From Desulfobulbus sp. (lineage in GTDB: Bacteria; Desulfobacterota; Desulfobulbia; Desulfobulbales; Desulfobulbaceae): a stretch of 50,866 bases of DNA. Under the pieces are notes generated by a model. It saw nothing but the letters and a program-made list of their open reading frames with translations, had not been told where the DNA came from and ran no database searches. Shown in pieces: positions 38,875 to 46,642 of this stretch. Within the stretch, counting starts at the first letter, position 1, and each line of letters starts with the position of its first letter. Position numbers and translations under genes: made by a program. The stretch covers positions 1 through 50,866 of the forward strand of contig NZ_JAVBXR010000014.1 of NCBI RefSeq assembly GCF_030824455.1. Direction: 5' to 3'.

Positions 38875-39342
38875 TTAATTGCCGCAACAGGGAGAAGGTT
38901 GCGGTGTGCCGGGCCCTTGTCGCAGCGACGCGGCCAACCGGATCAGCTCACGATGCTGCTCCGCGCTGAGCTGGGTAAAGGGTGAATTGTCGTAGGTGGT
39001 GTCGCGATTTTCCACCACCAGAACCTTGGCGTCGGGGCTGAGGGCGTGGGTGTGCCAGACCGCCTGTTTGACGTTGTAAATCGTTCCCGGCTGGAGGTCT
39101 TCGGCGTGAATCCGGGTCACCGATTCCTGCCCTTCGCCGACAAAGAGGATGCATTGCCCCTGGAGCAGCACAAAGACCTCGTCGGTCTCGTTGTGGCGCT
39201 GCATGCGGGTGAGGTTTTCCGGCAGCAGATCCGGGCTAAAATTAAGGACCGCCACCCGCCAATCGGCAAAATCCACCAGGGGTTTGTAACTCAGCCCCTC
39301 ATGCTGGTGAATTTCCAGCAGTGCGCTGTTTACGCTGGTCAT
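38875..39342 (-). CDS. Cupin-domain protein
   Basis: A 155-residue protein with a single cupin barrel: the first metal-binding stretch HNETDEVFVLLQG and the second HTHALSPDAKVLVVEN are in the right order. A C-terminal tail ends PCCGN. Its ATG overlaps the ABC ATPase stop by four bases (ATGA), so it is translated with the transporter. It could be an isomerase, epimerase or ligand-sensing protein acting on the imported substrate; the reaction is unknown. Confidence 0.8.
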   Translation of the reverse strand: MTSVNSALLEIHQHEGLSYKPLVDFADWRVAVLNFSPDLLPENLTRMQRHNETDEVFVLLQGQCILFVGEGQESVTRIHAEDLQPGTIYNVKQAVWHTHALSPDAKVLVVENRDTTYDNSPFTQLSAEQHRELIRLAASLRQGPGTPQPSPCCGN

Positions 39343-40094
39343 CGGGTGGCGGGCGCCAGGATCTGGCGGAGAAAGAGCTGGCTGCGCGGGTTCTGCGGAT
39401 TGGTGAAAAATTCCATCGGTTTGGCCACTTCAACCACCGCCCCGGCATCCATGAACACCACCTTGTCGGCGACCTCGCGGGCAAAACCCATCTCATGGGT
39501 GACCACCAGCATGGTCATGCCCTCCCGGGCCAGGGTGATCATCACCTCAAGCACCTCGTTGATCATCTCGGGGTCCAGGGCCGAGGTCGGCTCGTCAAAG
39601 AGCATGATCTTCGGCTCCATGGCGAGCGCCCGGGCAATGGCCACCCGCTGCTGCTGACCGCCGGAAAGCTGGATCGGGAAATGGGTGGCCCGGTCGCGCA
39701 TCCCCACCTTGTCGAGCAGGGCCAGGGCCAGGGTCTCGGCCTGGTCGCGGTCCATTTTCTTGAGCTTGATCGGGGCCAGGGTGAGGTTTTCCAGCACCGA
39801 CTTGTGACGAAAGAGGTTGAAGCTCTGGAAGACCATGCCCACCTCCATGCGGATGCGGTTAATGTCTTCGCCCGGATCGTAGAGGTTGTGGCCGTCGACG
39901 ATGATCGTCCCGGAATCGATGGATTCCAACCTGTTGACGGTGCGCAGCAGGGTCGACTTGCCCGAACCCGAAGGGCCCAGGACCACCACCTTTTCGCCGC
40001 TTTTGATGTCAAGGCTGACGTCGCTGAGCGCCTTGAACGCGCCAAAGAACTTGTTGATGTGCTGTAGACGGATGATCGGGTCAGCGGCGTTCAT
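39339..40094 (-). CDS. Polar amino-acid ABC transporter ATP-binding protein
   Basis: A 251-residue ABC ATPase of the GlnQ/HisP class. Walker A GPSGSGKSTLLR, Q-loop region MVFQSFNLF, signature LSGGQQQRVAIARAL, Walker B IMLFDEPTSALDPE and the switch His in VVTHEMGFA are all present. It powers the importer formed by the next permease and the binding protein. It overlaps the permease 3' end by 14 bases. Confidence 0.93.
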   Translation of the reverse strand: MNAADPIIRLQHINKFFGAFKALSDVSLDIKSGEKVVVLGPSGSGKSTLLRTVNRLESIDSGTIIVDGHNLYDPGEDINRIRMEVGMVFQSFNLFRHKSVLENLTLAPIKLKKMDRDQAETLALALLDKVGMRDRATHFPIQLSGGQQQRVAIARALAMEPKIMLFDEPTSALDPEMINEVLEVMITLAREGMTMLVVTHEMGFAREVADKVVFMDAGAVVEVAKPMEFFTNPQNPRSQLFLRQILAPATR

Positions 40095-40869
40095 AATGGC
40101 TCAACCTGTGTTCCATGATGCTGATGAGTTTGGACAAGACGAGGGTAATCAGGAGATAGATCAGGGCGATCATGGTGTAGGTCTCGAAATAGTTGAAACT
40201 TTCCGAGGCGTATTCCCGCCCGCGCCGCAGGATGTCGGCCACGGCCAGAATCGAGACCAGCGAGGTGTCCTTCAACAGGGCGATGAACTCGTTGCCCACC
40301 GGCGGCAGGATGGTTCTCCAGGCCTGGGGCAGGATGACGTAGGCCATGGTCTGGCGGTGGTTGAATCCCAGCGACAGCGAGGCTTCGGTCTGTCCGGAAT
40401 CGATGGATTTGATGCCGGCGCGGAACACCTCGCCCATGTAGGCCCCGTAGCAGAAGGCCATGGCGATCACCGCCGCGACCAGATCCGGCACCCGGACAAA
40501 ACGGCCCAGGGCGTAGTAGATGTAGAAAAGCTGCACCAGAAGCGGGATGCCGCGCACCACCTCCACATACAGGGAAGCGATCAGGTTGATGAACCGGTTG
40601 CGCGACAGGCGGCCCAGACCGGTCAGCAACCCGATGACGATGGCCAGCGAAATCGAGAACACCGTCACCTCAAAGGTGACGATGATGCCGTCGGGAACGA
40701 AACGGAGGATGTTGAGGTAAGGATCGGGTTTGTACCACGGTAGGAACACGAGCAAGGCAATGGCCCCGAACAGGGCGATCCACCAGGCCGAGACCAACCC
40801 CTTGTCTTCGGGCCTGGGGATGGCCGCGCCGTCGCCGACTTCGATTTTGGTGATTTCTGGTTCAGACAT
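40081..40869 (-). CDS. Polar amino-acid ABC transporter permease
   Basis: A 262-residue inner-membrane protein with about five to six hydrophobic segments and the cytoplasmic EAA loop (TEASLSLGFNHRQTMAYVILPQAWRTILPP split in sequence as usual), as in HisMQ/GlnP permeases. A hydrophilic N-terminal segment (about 1-25) precedes the first helix. One permease gene probably forms a homodimer. The start at 40869 was chosen over a longer frame that runs into the terminator. Confidence 0.9.
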   Translation of the reverse strand: MSEPEITKIEVGDGAAIPRPEDKGLVSAWWIALFGAIALLVFLPWYKPDPYLNILRFVPDGIIVTFEVTVFSISLAIVIGLLTGLGRLSRNRFINLIASLYVEVVRGIPLLVQLFYIYYALGRFVRVPDLVAAVIAMAFCYGAYMGEVFRAGIKSIDSGQTEASLSLGFNHRQTMAYVILPQAWRTILPPVGNEFIALLKDTSLVSILAVADILRRGREYASESFNYFETYTMIALIYLLITLVLSKLISIMEHRLSHYERR

Positions 40870-40894
40870 GGTCGTCCCGTCTTGACGGTTGGAT

Positions 40895-40921
40895 AAAAAA
40901 AGCCGGGCGCAAAGGCCCGGC
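40895..40921 (-). terminator. Hairpin terminator between binding protein and permease
   Basis: On the minus strand GCCGGGC pairs with GCCCGGC (7 bp) with a six-base loop and a run of seven T. It lies 24 bases beyond the binding-protein stop and should lower transcription of the downstream permease and ATPase relative to the binding protein. Confidence 0.9.
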
Positions 40922-40944
40922 AATGGAAAAATCGAAACGGTCGC

Positions 40945-41679
40945 TTACTGACCAATCCATTTTTTCTTGAGTTCCTTGTCCAGCCCTTTGGCCTTGACCG
41001 CCTTGATGCCTTTGTCAATCAGAGCCAGGGTCTCGGCGCTGCCCTTGTTGACCGCCACCCCATAATTCTCGGCCTCGCCGGTTTCGATCACCGAGGCAAT
41101 CTTGAGATTGTCTTTGTATTTGTCGATGGCGTAGTTGGCGGCAACAGGATCGTCGCAGACCACGGCGGCGATGCGGCCGACGTTGAGATCTTCCATGGCC
41201 AGACCGACTTCGTCGTAGGATTTGGCTTCCACGCCGGCCACGGCCTTGATGGCGAAATAGCCGGTGGTGCCGATTTGTCCGCCCACTTTCTGTCCCTTGA
41301 GATCAGCCAGGCTTTTTGCGGTCGAGGCTTTGCCGACGATCAACGCCTGGCGCACGGTGTAATAGGGCTCACTGAAATCCATGGCCTTTTTCCGCTCCTC
41401 GGTGATCGAAACGGAGCTGACGATGGCATCGTATTTCTTCGACGCCAGTCCGGCGAAGATGCCGTCCCAGGCGGTGTTCTTGAAGACCGGCTTGAAACCT
41501 GCCTCTTTGCCGGCCGCAGTCATGAAGTCGATGGAATAGCCAACCACCTGCTTCTGATCGTTGACGAACTCCATCGGCGGCCAGGTGGCGTCGGTGGCAA
41601 AGACAATGGTGGTTTCGGCGGCAACCGGGCTGCACAGAGCTGCCAACAGCAACAAGGCGGCGAGTACTTTGTTGATCAT
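40945..41679 (-). CDS. Amino-acid ABC transporter substrate-binding protein
   Basis: A 244-residue periplasmic protein of solute-binding family 3. It has a signal peptide (MINKVLAALLLLAALCSPVAA, cleavage after AAA-like VAA) and begins ETTIVFATDATWPPMEFVN. Ligand-contact residues SVSITEERKKAMDFSEPYY match the family. Its substrate is probably a polar amino acid. AGGAGG five bases before the ATG supports the start at 41679. It is the first gene of the operon with permease, ATPase and cupin. Confidence 0.92.
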   Translation of the reverse strand: MINKVLAALLLLAALCSPVAAETTIVFATDATWPPMEFVNDQKQVVGYSIDFMTAAGKEAGFKPVFKNTAWDGIFAGLASKKYDAIVSSVSITEERKKAMDFSEPYYTVRQALIVGKASTAKSLADLKGQKVGGQIGTTGYFAIKAVAGVEAKSYDEVGLAMEDLNVGRIAAVVCDDPVAANYAIDKYKDNLKIASVIETGEAENYGVAVNKGSAETLALIDKGIKAVKAKGLDKELKKKWIGQ

Positions 41680-41823
41680 GCATTCCTCCTGCATTGGATA
41701 ATGTTGATAAGATGCTCCTTCATCTACCATTCATGGCTGTGGCTCGCAAGAAAAAGGTGCGGCTAAGAGGGCAGAGCAAAATCGCCAAAATTGTTGGAGC
41801 AACAGGGGAAAATTAGGTTTTTG

Positions 41824-41853
41824 TTGACGTTGTCGGCTGGTTGTAGGTATACA
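41824..41853 (+). promoter_or_regulatory. Probable promoter for the pal-like gene
   Basis: TTGACG (41824-41829), 18 bases, TATACA (41848-41853), 50 bases before the ATG at 41903. Confidence 0.55.
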
Positions 41854-41902
41854 TCGACTACTTGTTTTCTCTTGTCCTTTATCTCACTTGCGAGGCTTAC
41901 GT

Positions 41903-42502
41903 ATGAATTTTTTTCCCCGGTTTTTCTTTGCCGCAACATTGGCGTGCACAGTTGCTCTGTTGGGCGGCTGCGGCCCCAAACATGTTTCACCGTATGCGGG
42001 CGGCGCGAACAACGCCTCCGACGCAGACAGCAATCGCATGGGCAACATTACTGAGGAAACCGGCCCCAGTACGGAAGGGTTGGATTCCACCGGCCGCGGC
42101 GGGAGCGGCAGTCTCGCCAATGGAGCCGATGACCAGAGCGACGCCTACAAACGGGAACACGGGCGCTGCTCACCTGAATTCAAGCCAGTCTATTTTGATT
42201 ACGATCAGTCCAAGATCAATGGCGACCAAATTCCCACCATGGAGCACAACGGCGGATATCTGAAGAATAATTCTTCCGGCCGTGTCTTGATCGAAGGCAA
42301 CACCGACAACCGAGGCACCAACGAATACAACCTGGCCTTGGGAGAACGCCGCGCAATGAGCGCCAAAGCCTATTTGATTGAGTTCGGCATCGAGGAAGGC
42401 CGCATCCGCACGGTGAGCTACGGCGAAGAGCGGCCGCTGTTCAACGGCGGCAGCGAGGACGATTACGCCCACAATCGCCGCGACGACTTCATCCTCGAAT
42501 AA
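41903..42502 (+). CDS. pal: OmpA/Pal-type peptidoglycan-associated lipoprotein
   Basis: A 199-residue lipoprotein. The signal peptide ends in a lipobox LLGGC with lipid-carrying Cys23. A Gly/Asn/Ser-rich linker (about 25-90) precedes an OmpA-like peptidoglycan-binding domain, with VYFDYDQSKI, GNTDNRGTNEYNLALGERRA and the Arg in AHNRRDDF. It should anchor the outer membrane to peptidoglycan. The Tol genes are not adjacent. GAGG seven bases before ATG 41903 supports the start; a TTG 15 bases earlier is weaker. Confidence 0.92.
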   Translation: MNFFPRFFFAATLACTVALLGGCGPKHVSPYAGGANNASDADSNRMGNITEETGPSTEGLDSTGRGGSGSLANGADDQSDAYKREHGRCSPEFKPVYFDYDQSKINGDQIPTMEHNGGYLKNNSSGRVLIEGNTDNRGTNEYNLALGERRAMSAKAYLIEFGIEEGRIRTVSYGEERPLFNGGSEDDYAHNRRDDFILE

Positions 42503-42513
42503 GCCTGCCCCCC

Positions 42514-42566
42514 AATCCGTTCGCGCCTCCAATTGAGGCGCGAACGGATTCGAGTTTTCCCCTTTT
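42514..42566 (+). terminator. Rho-independent terminator after pal
   Basis: A perfect 16-bp stem (42514-42529 with 42535-42550, core CGTTCGCGCCTC) around CAATT, followed by CGAGTTTTCCCCTTTT, 11 bases past the stop. Confidence 0.95.
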
Positions 42567-42652
42567 CGCCTTTCCTCAAAATCTCCCCCCTCTCTGGTTT
42601 CTTTTCCCTTCGCAATCGCGCGCCTTCTCTTTCCTGGGCTTTTCTTTTTTTC

Positions 42653-42681
42653 TTGACGTGTAAATGATTCTCAATTACTTT
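42653..42681 (+). promoter_or_regulatory. Promoter overlapping a Fur-type box
   Basis: TTGACG (42653-42658), 17 bases, TACTTT (42676-42681). The spacer contains AAATGATTCTCAATT (42662-42676), which on the other strand reads AATTGAGAATCATTT, close to the Fur consensus half-sites TGAnAATCATT. This suggests autoregulation of the following Fur-family gene. Confidence 0.6.
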
Positions 42682-42707
42682 TAGGAAAAATTTCTACAAG
42701 GGGAATG

Positions 42708-43361
42708 ATGAATCGAAATCTGCGCATGACCCACCAACGGGAGATCATCCTTGAAGAATTGCATCGAGGCAAGATTCATCCCACTGCGGACGAGTTGTAC
42801 GAGCGTATTAAAAAAAAACTGCCGCGCATCAGTTTAGCCACGGTGTACCGGAATCTGGAAATTCTTTCTGAGGCCGGGGTCATCAAAAAACTGGAGATCA
42901 GCGGTCGGCAGAAACGCTTTGATTGGGACCCGCACGACCACGACCATGTGTTTTGCACCCAATGTCAAAGGGTCGACAATATTCCCACGCCCGACGCCCC
43001 AGTTCCCTATGTGGCGCCGACGCAGGAAAAAGGATACCGGATAACCGGTTGCAGAATTGAATTTTTCGGCCTTTGTCCGAAATGTCGGAAACAACAGGAA
43101 ACGACCAAGAAAACAGGAGAACACGACATGGCTTGCACAACATGCGAACCAGCCTCGCTCAGCGACGCCCAGCGGCAAGTGCTTGAAGCGCTTGCGCAAA
43201 GCGCCGAAGCCTGCGGAAGCAAGGAGTTGGCCGCCTCGACCGGCCTGGAGACTAAACAGATCAGTTGCCAGATAACCGCCCTCAAAAACAAGGGCTACGT
43301 CAGCAGTCCAGCCCGGTGCAAGTACGAGATCACCGACCAGGGCAAGGGCGCGCTGGGGTAA
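42708..43361 (+). CDS. Fur/PerR-family regulator with extra C-terminal winged-helix domain
   Basis: A 217-residue protein. Residues about 1-130 form a complete Fur-family repressor: winged helix ([29 protein letters not shown]), regulatory HDHDHVFC and two Zn-binding pairs, CTQC (83, 86) and CPKC (123, 126). After a Lys/Thr linker a second module (about 141-217) begins [20 protein letters not shown] and looks like a small winged helix ([20 protein letters not shown]). This second module has its own ATG at 43128 with AGGAG eight bases before it. The protein probably senses Fe or peroxide and controls the oxygen-defence genes that follow. The ATG at 42708 was preferred because of spacing from AAGGGG. 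Confidence 0.85.
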   Translation: MNRNLRMTHQREIILEELHRGKIHPTADELYERIKKKLPRISLATVYRNLEILSEAGVIKKLEISGRQKRFDWDPHDHDHVFCTQCQRVDNIPTPDAPVPYVAPTQEKGYRITGCRIEFFGLCPKCRKQQETTKKTGEHDMACTTCEPASLSDAQRQVLEALAQSAEACGSKELAASTGLETKQISCQITALKNKGYVSSPARCKYEITDQGKGALG

Positions 43362-43402
43362 CCCGCGCACGACGCCATTTTCAATTTCAAGGAGACGTTT
43401 CC

Positions 43403-43996
43403 ATGAGCTTTTTAGTGACCAAACAGGCCCCGGATTTCACGGCAACCGCCGTCATGCCCGACAATTCGATGAAACCGGATTTTAAACTCTCCGACTACCG
43501 GGGCAAGTATGTCATCCTCTTCTTTTATCCGCTGGATTTCACCTTTGTCTGCCCTTCGGAGATTTTGGCTTTTGACAGGACCTTGGCTGCTTTTCAGGCC
43601 AAGAATTGCGAGATCATCGGCGTGTCGATCGACTCCCAGTTCTCCCATTGGGCCTGGAAAAACACCCCGATCAAGCAGGGCGGCATCGGCAATATCCAAT
43701 ACCCCCTGGTGGCTGATCTCGATAAGAACATTTCCCGCCAGTACGGCGTCCTGCTCGATGCCGGCATCGCCCTGCGCGGCACCTTCCTTATCGACCGCGA
43801 CGGCGTGATTCGCCATGCGGTGATCAACGACCTGCCCCTGGGGCGCAACATCGACGAAGCGCTACGTATGGTCGACGCCCTTCAGTTCCACGAGAAACAT
43901 GGCGACGTCTGTCCGGCCAACTGGGAAACCGGCAAAGAGGCCATGACCCCGACCGCCGCCGGCGTTGCAGACTATCTTGCCAAACACAACAGCTGA
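43403..43996 (+). CDS. 2-Cys peroxiredoxin (AhpC/Prx1 type)
   Basis: A 197-residue thiol peroxidase. The peroxidatic Cys50 is in [14 protein letters not shown] and the resolving Cys170 in HGDVCPANW, so it is a typical 2-Cys enzyme reducing H2O2 and organic peroxides. AAGGAG eight bases before the ATG fixes the start; the frame is open far upstream into the Fur gene but lacks a start signal. It follows the regulator by 41 bases and is probably its target. Confidence 0.95.
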   Translation: MSFLVTKQAPDFTATAVMPDNSMKPDFKLSDYRGKYVILFFYPLDFTFVCPSEILAFDRTLAAFQAKNCEIIGVSIDSQFSHWAWKNTPIKQGGIGNIQYPLVADLDKNISRQYGVLLDAGIALRGTFLIDRDGVIRHAVINDLPLGRNIDEALRMVDALQFHEKHGDVCPANWETGKEAMTPTAAGVADYLAKHNS

Positions 43997-44094
43997 ACAT
44001 GTGCCGATTTTACAGACAAAACCAGGGAAAAGGACAAATTGGCCCTTTCTAAGCCAAGTCGGATCGTTTATCCTTTATCTATGTTTTGCCGGTG

Positions 44095-44137
44095 TTAGGG
44101 TGGAAACAACGCAATTTTTCACCCCTAAGATTTTTTC
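44095..44137 (+). terminator. Probable terminator between peroxiredoxin and desulfoferrodoxin
   Basis: TTAGGGTG (44095-44102) pairs with CACCCCTAA (44120-44128, one bulge) across a 17-base loop, followed by GATTTTTTC. It may separate or attenuate the two redox genes. Confidence 0.5.
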
Positions 44138-44158
44138 AATCTACGAGGAGAACATGCC

Positions 44159-44533
44159 ATGACGAAAAAGAACGATGTGTACAAGTGCGCTCTCTGCGGC
44201 AACATTGTTGAAGTGTTGCATGCCGGGGCGGGCGAGTTGGTCTGTTGTGGCCAGCCCATGAACCAGATGACCGAAAACACCGTCGACGCGGCCAAGGAAA
44301 AACATGTGCCGGTGATCACCAAAGTGGCTGACGGCTACAAGGTTGCTGTTGGCTCGGTGGCCCACCCCATGGAAGAAAAGCACTGGATCGAATTTATCGA
44401 GTTGATTGCCGACGGCAAGGTCTACCGACAGAACCTGAACCCCGGCGAGGCCCCTGAGGCCACCTTCTGCATCAAGGCGGATCAAGTTTCCGCCCGCGAG
44501 TATTGCAATCTCCACGGACTGTGGAAAGCCTGA
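44159..44533 (+). CDS. dfx: Desulfoferrodoxin (superoxide reductase)
   Basis: A 124-residue two-domain protein. The N-terminal desulforedoxin domain binds Fe with Cys10, Cys13, Cys29 and Cys30 (YKCALCG...LVCCGQPM). The C-terminal neelaredoxin-like centre has its His ligands in KEKHVPVI and HPMEEKHW, and Cys-His in EYCNLHGLW near the end. It reduces superoxide to peroxide without making O2, using rubredoxin as donor; a rubredoxin gene follows at once. GAGGAG precedes the ATG. Confidence 0.96.
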   Translation: MTKKNDVYKCALCGNIVEVLHAGAGELVCCGQPMNQMTENTVDAAKEKHVPVITKVADGYKVAVGSVAHPMEEKHWIEFIELIADGKVYRQNLNPGEAPEATFCIKADQVSAREYCNLHGLWKA

Positions 44534-44564
44534 TTCCTCTCCCCCACAATTATAGGAGCAAAAA

Positions 44565-44723
44565 ATGAAAAAATACCGATGCGTTGTCTGTGACTATGAG
44601 TATGATCCCGCCGCCGGCGACCCCGACAACGGGGTTGCGGCGGGAACCGCCTTCGCGGACATCCCTGACGATTGGGCCTGTCCGGTCTGCGGCGCCGGCA
44701 AAGATCAGTTCGAAGAGGCGTAA
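44565..44723 (+). CDS. Rubredoxin
   Basis: A 52-residue small electron carrier with one Fe(Cys)4 site. The two knuckles are [12 protein letters not shown] and [13 protein letters not shown], separated by the usual acidic loop. AGGAG eight bases before the ATG supports the start. It lies 31 bases after desulfoferrodoxin and a little upstream of the flavodiiron gene, the two known partners of rubredoxin in anaerobes. Confidence 0.97.
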   Translation: MKKYRCVVCDYEYDPAAGDPDNGVAAGTAFADIPDDWACPVCGAGKDQFEEA

Positions 44724-44731
44724 ACACCTAT

Positions 44732-44767
44732 CCCGCCGCCCGGCACGTTTCGGGCGGCGGGTGTTGT
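44732..44767 (+). terminator. Hairpin terminator after rubredoxin
   Basis: CCCGCCGCCCG pairs perfectly with CGGGCGGCGGG (11 bp, 8-base loop), followed by TGTTGTT, a weak T-tail. Confidence 0.65.
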
Positions 44768-44892
44768 TCCGCCCCGAAACATGCGATTTTCCCGCTTCAT
44801 CCCTTCCTTGTCGCATTCCAGCATTCCATCCCCCGGCAGAACTTGCTTTTCCACTCCGTTCTTGATCACGTACTCCATCTGAGGTTAACGTT

Positions 44893-45240
44893 ATGCAAAC
44901 ATGTGTCTTTTTTGCCTTCCGCGGCGATCCCCTCTGTTTTGTTCACGTCCTTTTGAACAGCTTGGACATGGCCCAGAAAGGCATGGGGGGTAAGATCATT
45001 CTCGAAGGCGAGTCGGTCAAGCTGGTGCCGCTGATGGCTGACCCAGGCCATTTTCTGCATCCGCTGTACATCAAGGCAAAAGAGGCCGGGCTGATTCTCG
45101 GGGCCTGCCGGGCCTGCTCCCACAAATTAAAGGTTGCCGACGCAGTGACCCAAGAAGGCATCCCGTTGATCGGCGAGATGGCCGGTCACCCCGCCATGTC
45201 GGATTTTATCGAGAAAGGCTACACGATTCTCACTTTTTAA
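44893..45240 (+). CDS. DsrE-like conserved protein
   Basis: A 115-residue soluble protein with a DsrE/F-type pattern: an N-terminal strand (CVFFAFRGDPLCFVHVLLNSL), IILEGESVKLV, and a cysteine pair at 72 and 75 (GACRACS) in the loop where DsrE-type proteins hold active cysteines. It lies between rubredoxin and the flavodiiron gene, with stop 28 bases before the next ATG, so it is probably expressed with that enzyme. The function is unknown; thiol/disulfide or sulfur transfer is suggested. Confidence 0.65.
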   Translation: MQTCVFFAFRGDPLCFVHVLLNSLDMAQKGMGGKIILEGESVKLVPLMADPGHFLHPLYIKAKEAGLILGACRACSHKLKVADAVTQEGIPLIGEMAGHPAMSDFIEKGYTILTF

Positions 45241-45268
45241 CTGCCCCTTGTGCAGGAGGATTTGCACC

Positions 45269-46489
45269 ATGAAAACAATTCAACTGGCCGAAAACGTCTA
45301 CTGGGTGGGGGCCGTCGACTGGACCACCCGCGATTTCCACGGGTATTCCACCGAGCGCGGCACCACCTACAACGCCTTTTTGATCATCGACGAGAAGGTC
45401 ACCCTGATCGACACGGTGAAAAAGCCGTATCGCAGCGAGCTGATGCACCGGATTCACTCCATCATCGATCCGAAAAAGATCGATTATTTGGTGGTCAACC
45501 ATGTGGAGATGGATCACAGCGGCTCGATTCCCGAGGTGATCGAGGCGATCAATCCGGAAAAGGTGATCTGCTCGAAAATGGGGCAGAAGGCCCTGGTGCA
45601 GCATTTCCATCGCCCGGATTGGCCCTTCCATGTGGTCGGCCCCGGCGAGGAACTGAGCCTGGGCAAACGCACCCTGAGCTTCCTGGAGACCCGGATGCTG
45701 CACTGGCCGGATTCGATGTTCACCTATCTCAAGGAAGACCAGATCCTGTTCACCAGCGACGCCTTTGGCGAGCATCTGGCCACCAGCGAACGGTTCGACG
45801 ACGAGGTCAATCAGGACGTGCTGATGCACGAGGCCACCAAGTATTACGCCAACATCCTCACCCTCTATTCGCCGCTGGTGAAAAAACTGCTGGCCAAGGT
45901 GCAGGAGATGCAGTTGCCGATCAAGATGCTGGCCCCGGATCACGGCGTGATCTGGCGCTCCAACCCCGGCAAGATCATTGAGGCGTACTCCCGCTGGTGC
46001 AACCATCAGGGCAACGGCCGAGCGTTGGTGATCTACGACACCATGTGGGAATCAACCAAGAAGATGGCCAAGGCGGTGGCCGAAGGGCTGCACGAACAAG
46101 GCGTCGAGTACAAGCTGCTTGATCTGCAGGTCAACCACCGCAGCGACGTCATGACCGACGTCCTGGAGGCCAGCGCTATTGTCCTTGGCTCGCCGACCCT
46201 CAATAACGGCATGCTGCCGCGAATGGCTGATTTTCTGATGTATATGCGCGGCCTGCGGCCCACCAACAAGGTCGGGGCCTCGTTTGGTTCCTACGGCTGG
46301 TCGGGCGAGGCGGTCAAGATGATGAACGAGATCCTCAAGGACATGAACATCATCCTGTGCCACGAAGGGCTGAAGGTGCAATATGTGCCCGAACACGCCC
46401 AGTTGGGCGAGTGCGTGGGGTTGGGCCGCACGGTGGGAAAAGCGATGCAGGCCCAGTTGGCCGGCGAGCAGATGGAATCCGTGGTCTGA
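45269..46489 (+). CDS. Flavodiiron protein (FprA, rubredoxin:oxygen oxidoreductase type)
   Basis: A 406-residue protein with an N-terminal metallo-beta-lactamase-like domain (1-250) carrying the di-iron motif HVEMDH, further ligands in MLHWPDSM, SDAFGEH and LAPDHGVIW, and a C-terminal flavodoxin domain (about 255-400, VIYDTMWESTKKMA). It reduces O2 to water, or NO, taking electrons from rubredoxin. GGAGG nine bases before the ATG fixes the start. It is last in the oxygen-defence block and followed by a strong terminator. Confidence 0.95.
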   Translation: MKTIQLAENVYWVGAVDWTTRDFHGYSTERGTTYNAFLIIDEKVTLIDTVKKPYRSELMHRIHSIIDPKKIDYLVVNHVEMDHSGSIPEVIEAINPEKVICSKMGQKALVQHFHRPDWPFHVVGPGEELSLGKRTLSFLETRMLHWPDSMFTYLKEDQILFTSDAFGEHLATSERFDDEVNQDVLMHEATKYYANILTLYSPLVKKLLAKVQEMQLPIKMLAPDHGVIWRSNPGKIIEAYSRWCNHQGNGRALVIYDTMWESTKKMAKAVAEGLHEQGVEYKLLDLQVNHRSDVMTDVLEASAIVLGSPTLNNGMLPRMADFLMYMRGLRPTNKVGASFGSYGWSGEAVKMMNEILKDMNIILCHEGLKVQYVPEHAQLGECVGLGRTVGKAMQAQLAGEQMESVV

Positions 46490-46512
46490 TTTTTTTTAAT
46501 TGAGCATTGCTG

Positions 46513-46553
46513 GCCCGGCCTTCCGATCATAACGGAAAGCCGGGCTTTTTTTT
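46513..46553 (+). terminator. Rho-independent terminator after the flavodiiron gene
   Basis: GCCCGGC pairs with GCCGGGC (46513-46519, 46539-46545) with an inner CTTCCG/CGGAAAG pairing, followed by eight T. Confidence 0.92.
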
Positions 46554-46642
46554 ATGTTGCTGCGCAGCGGGCAAAGGTGCGCCCGCAGTCGCCGATCAGG
46601 GCGGAGCGTTCACGCCCCCCTGTGTTGCGGCGTCTCCGCCGC

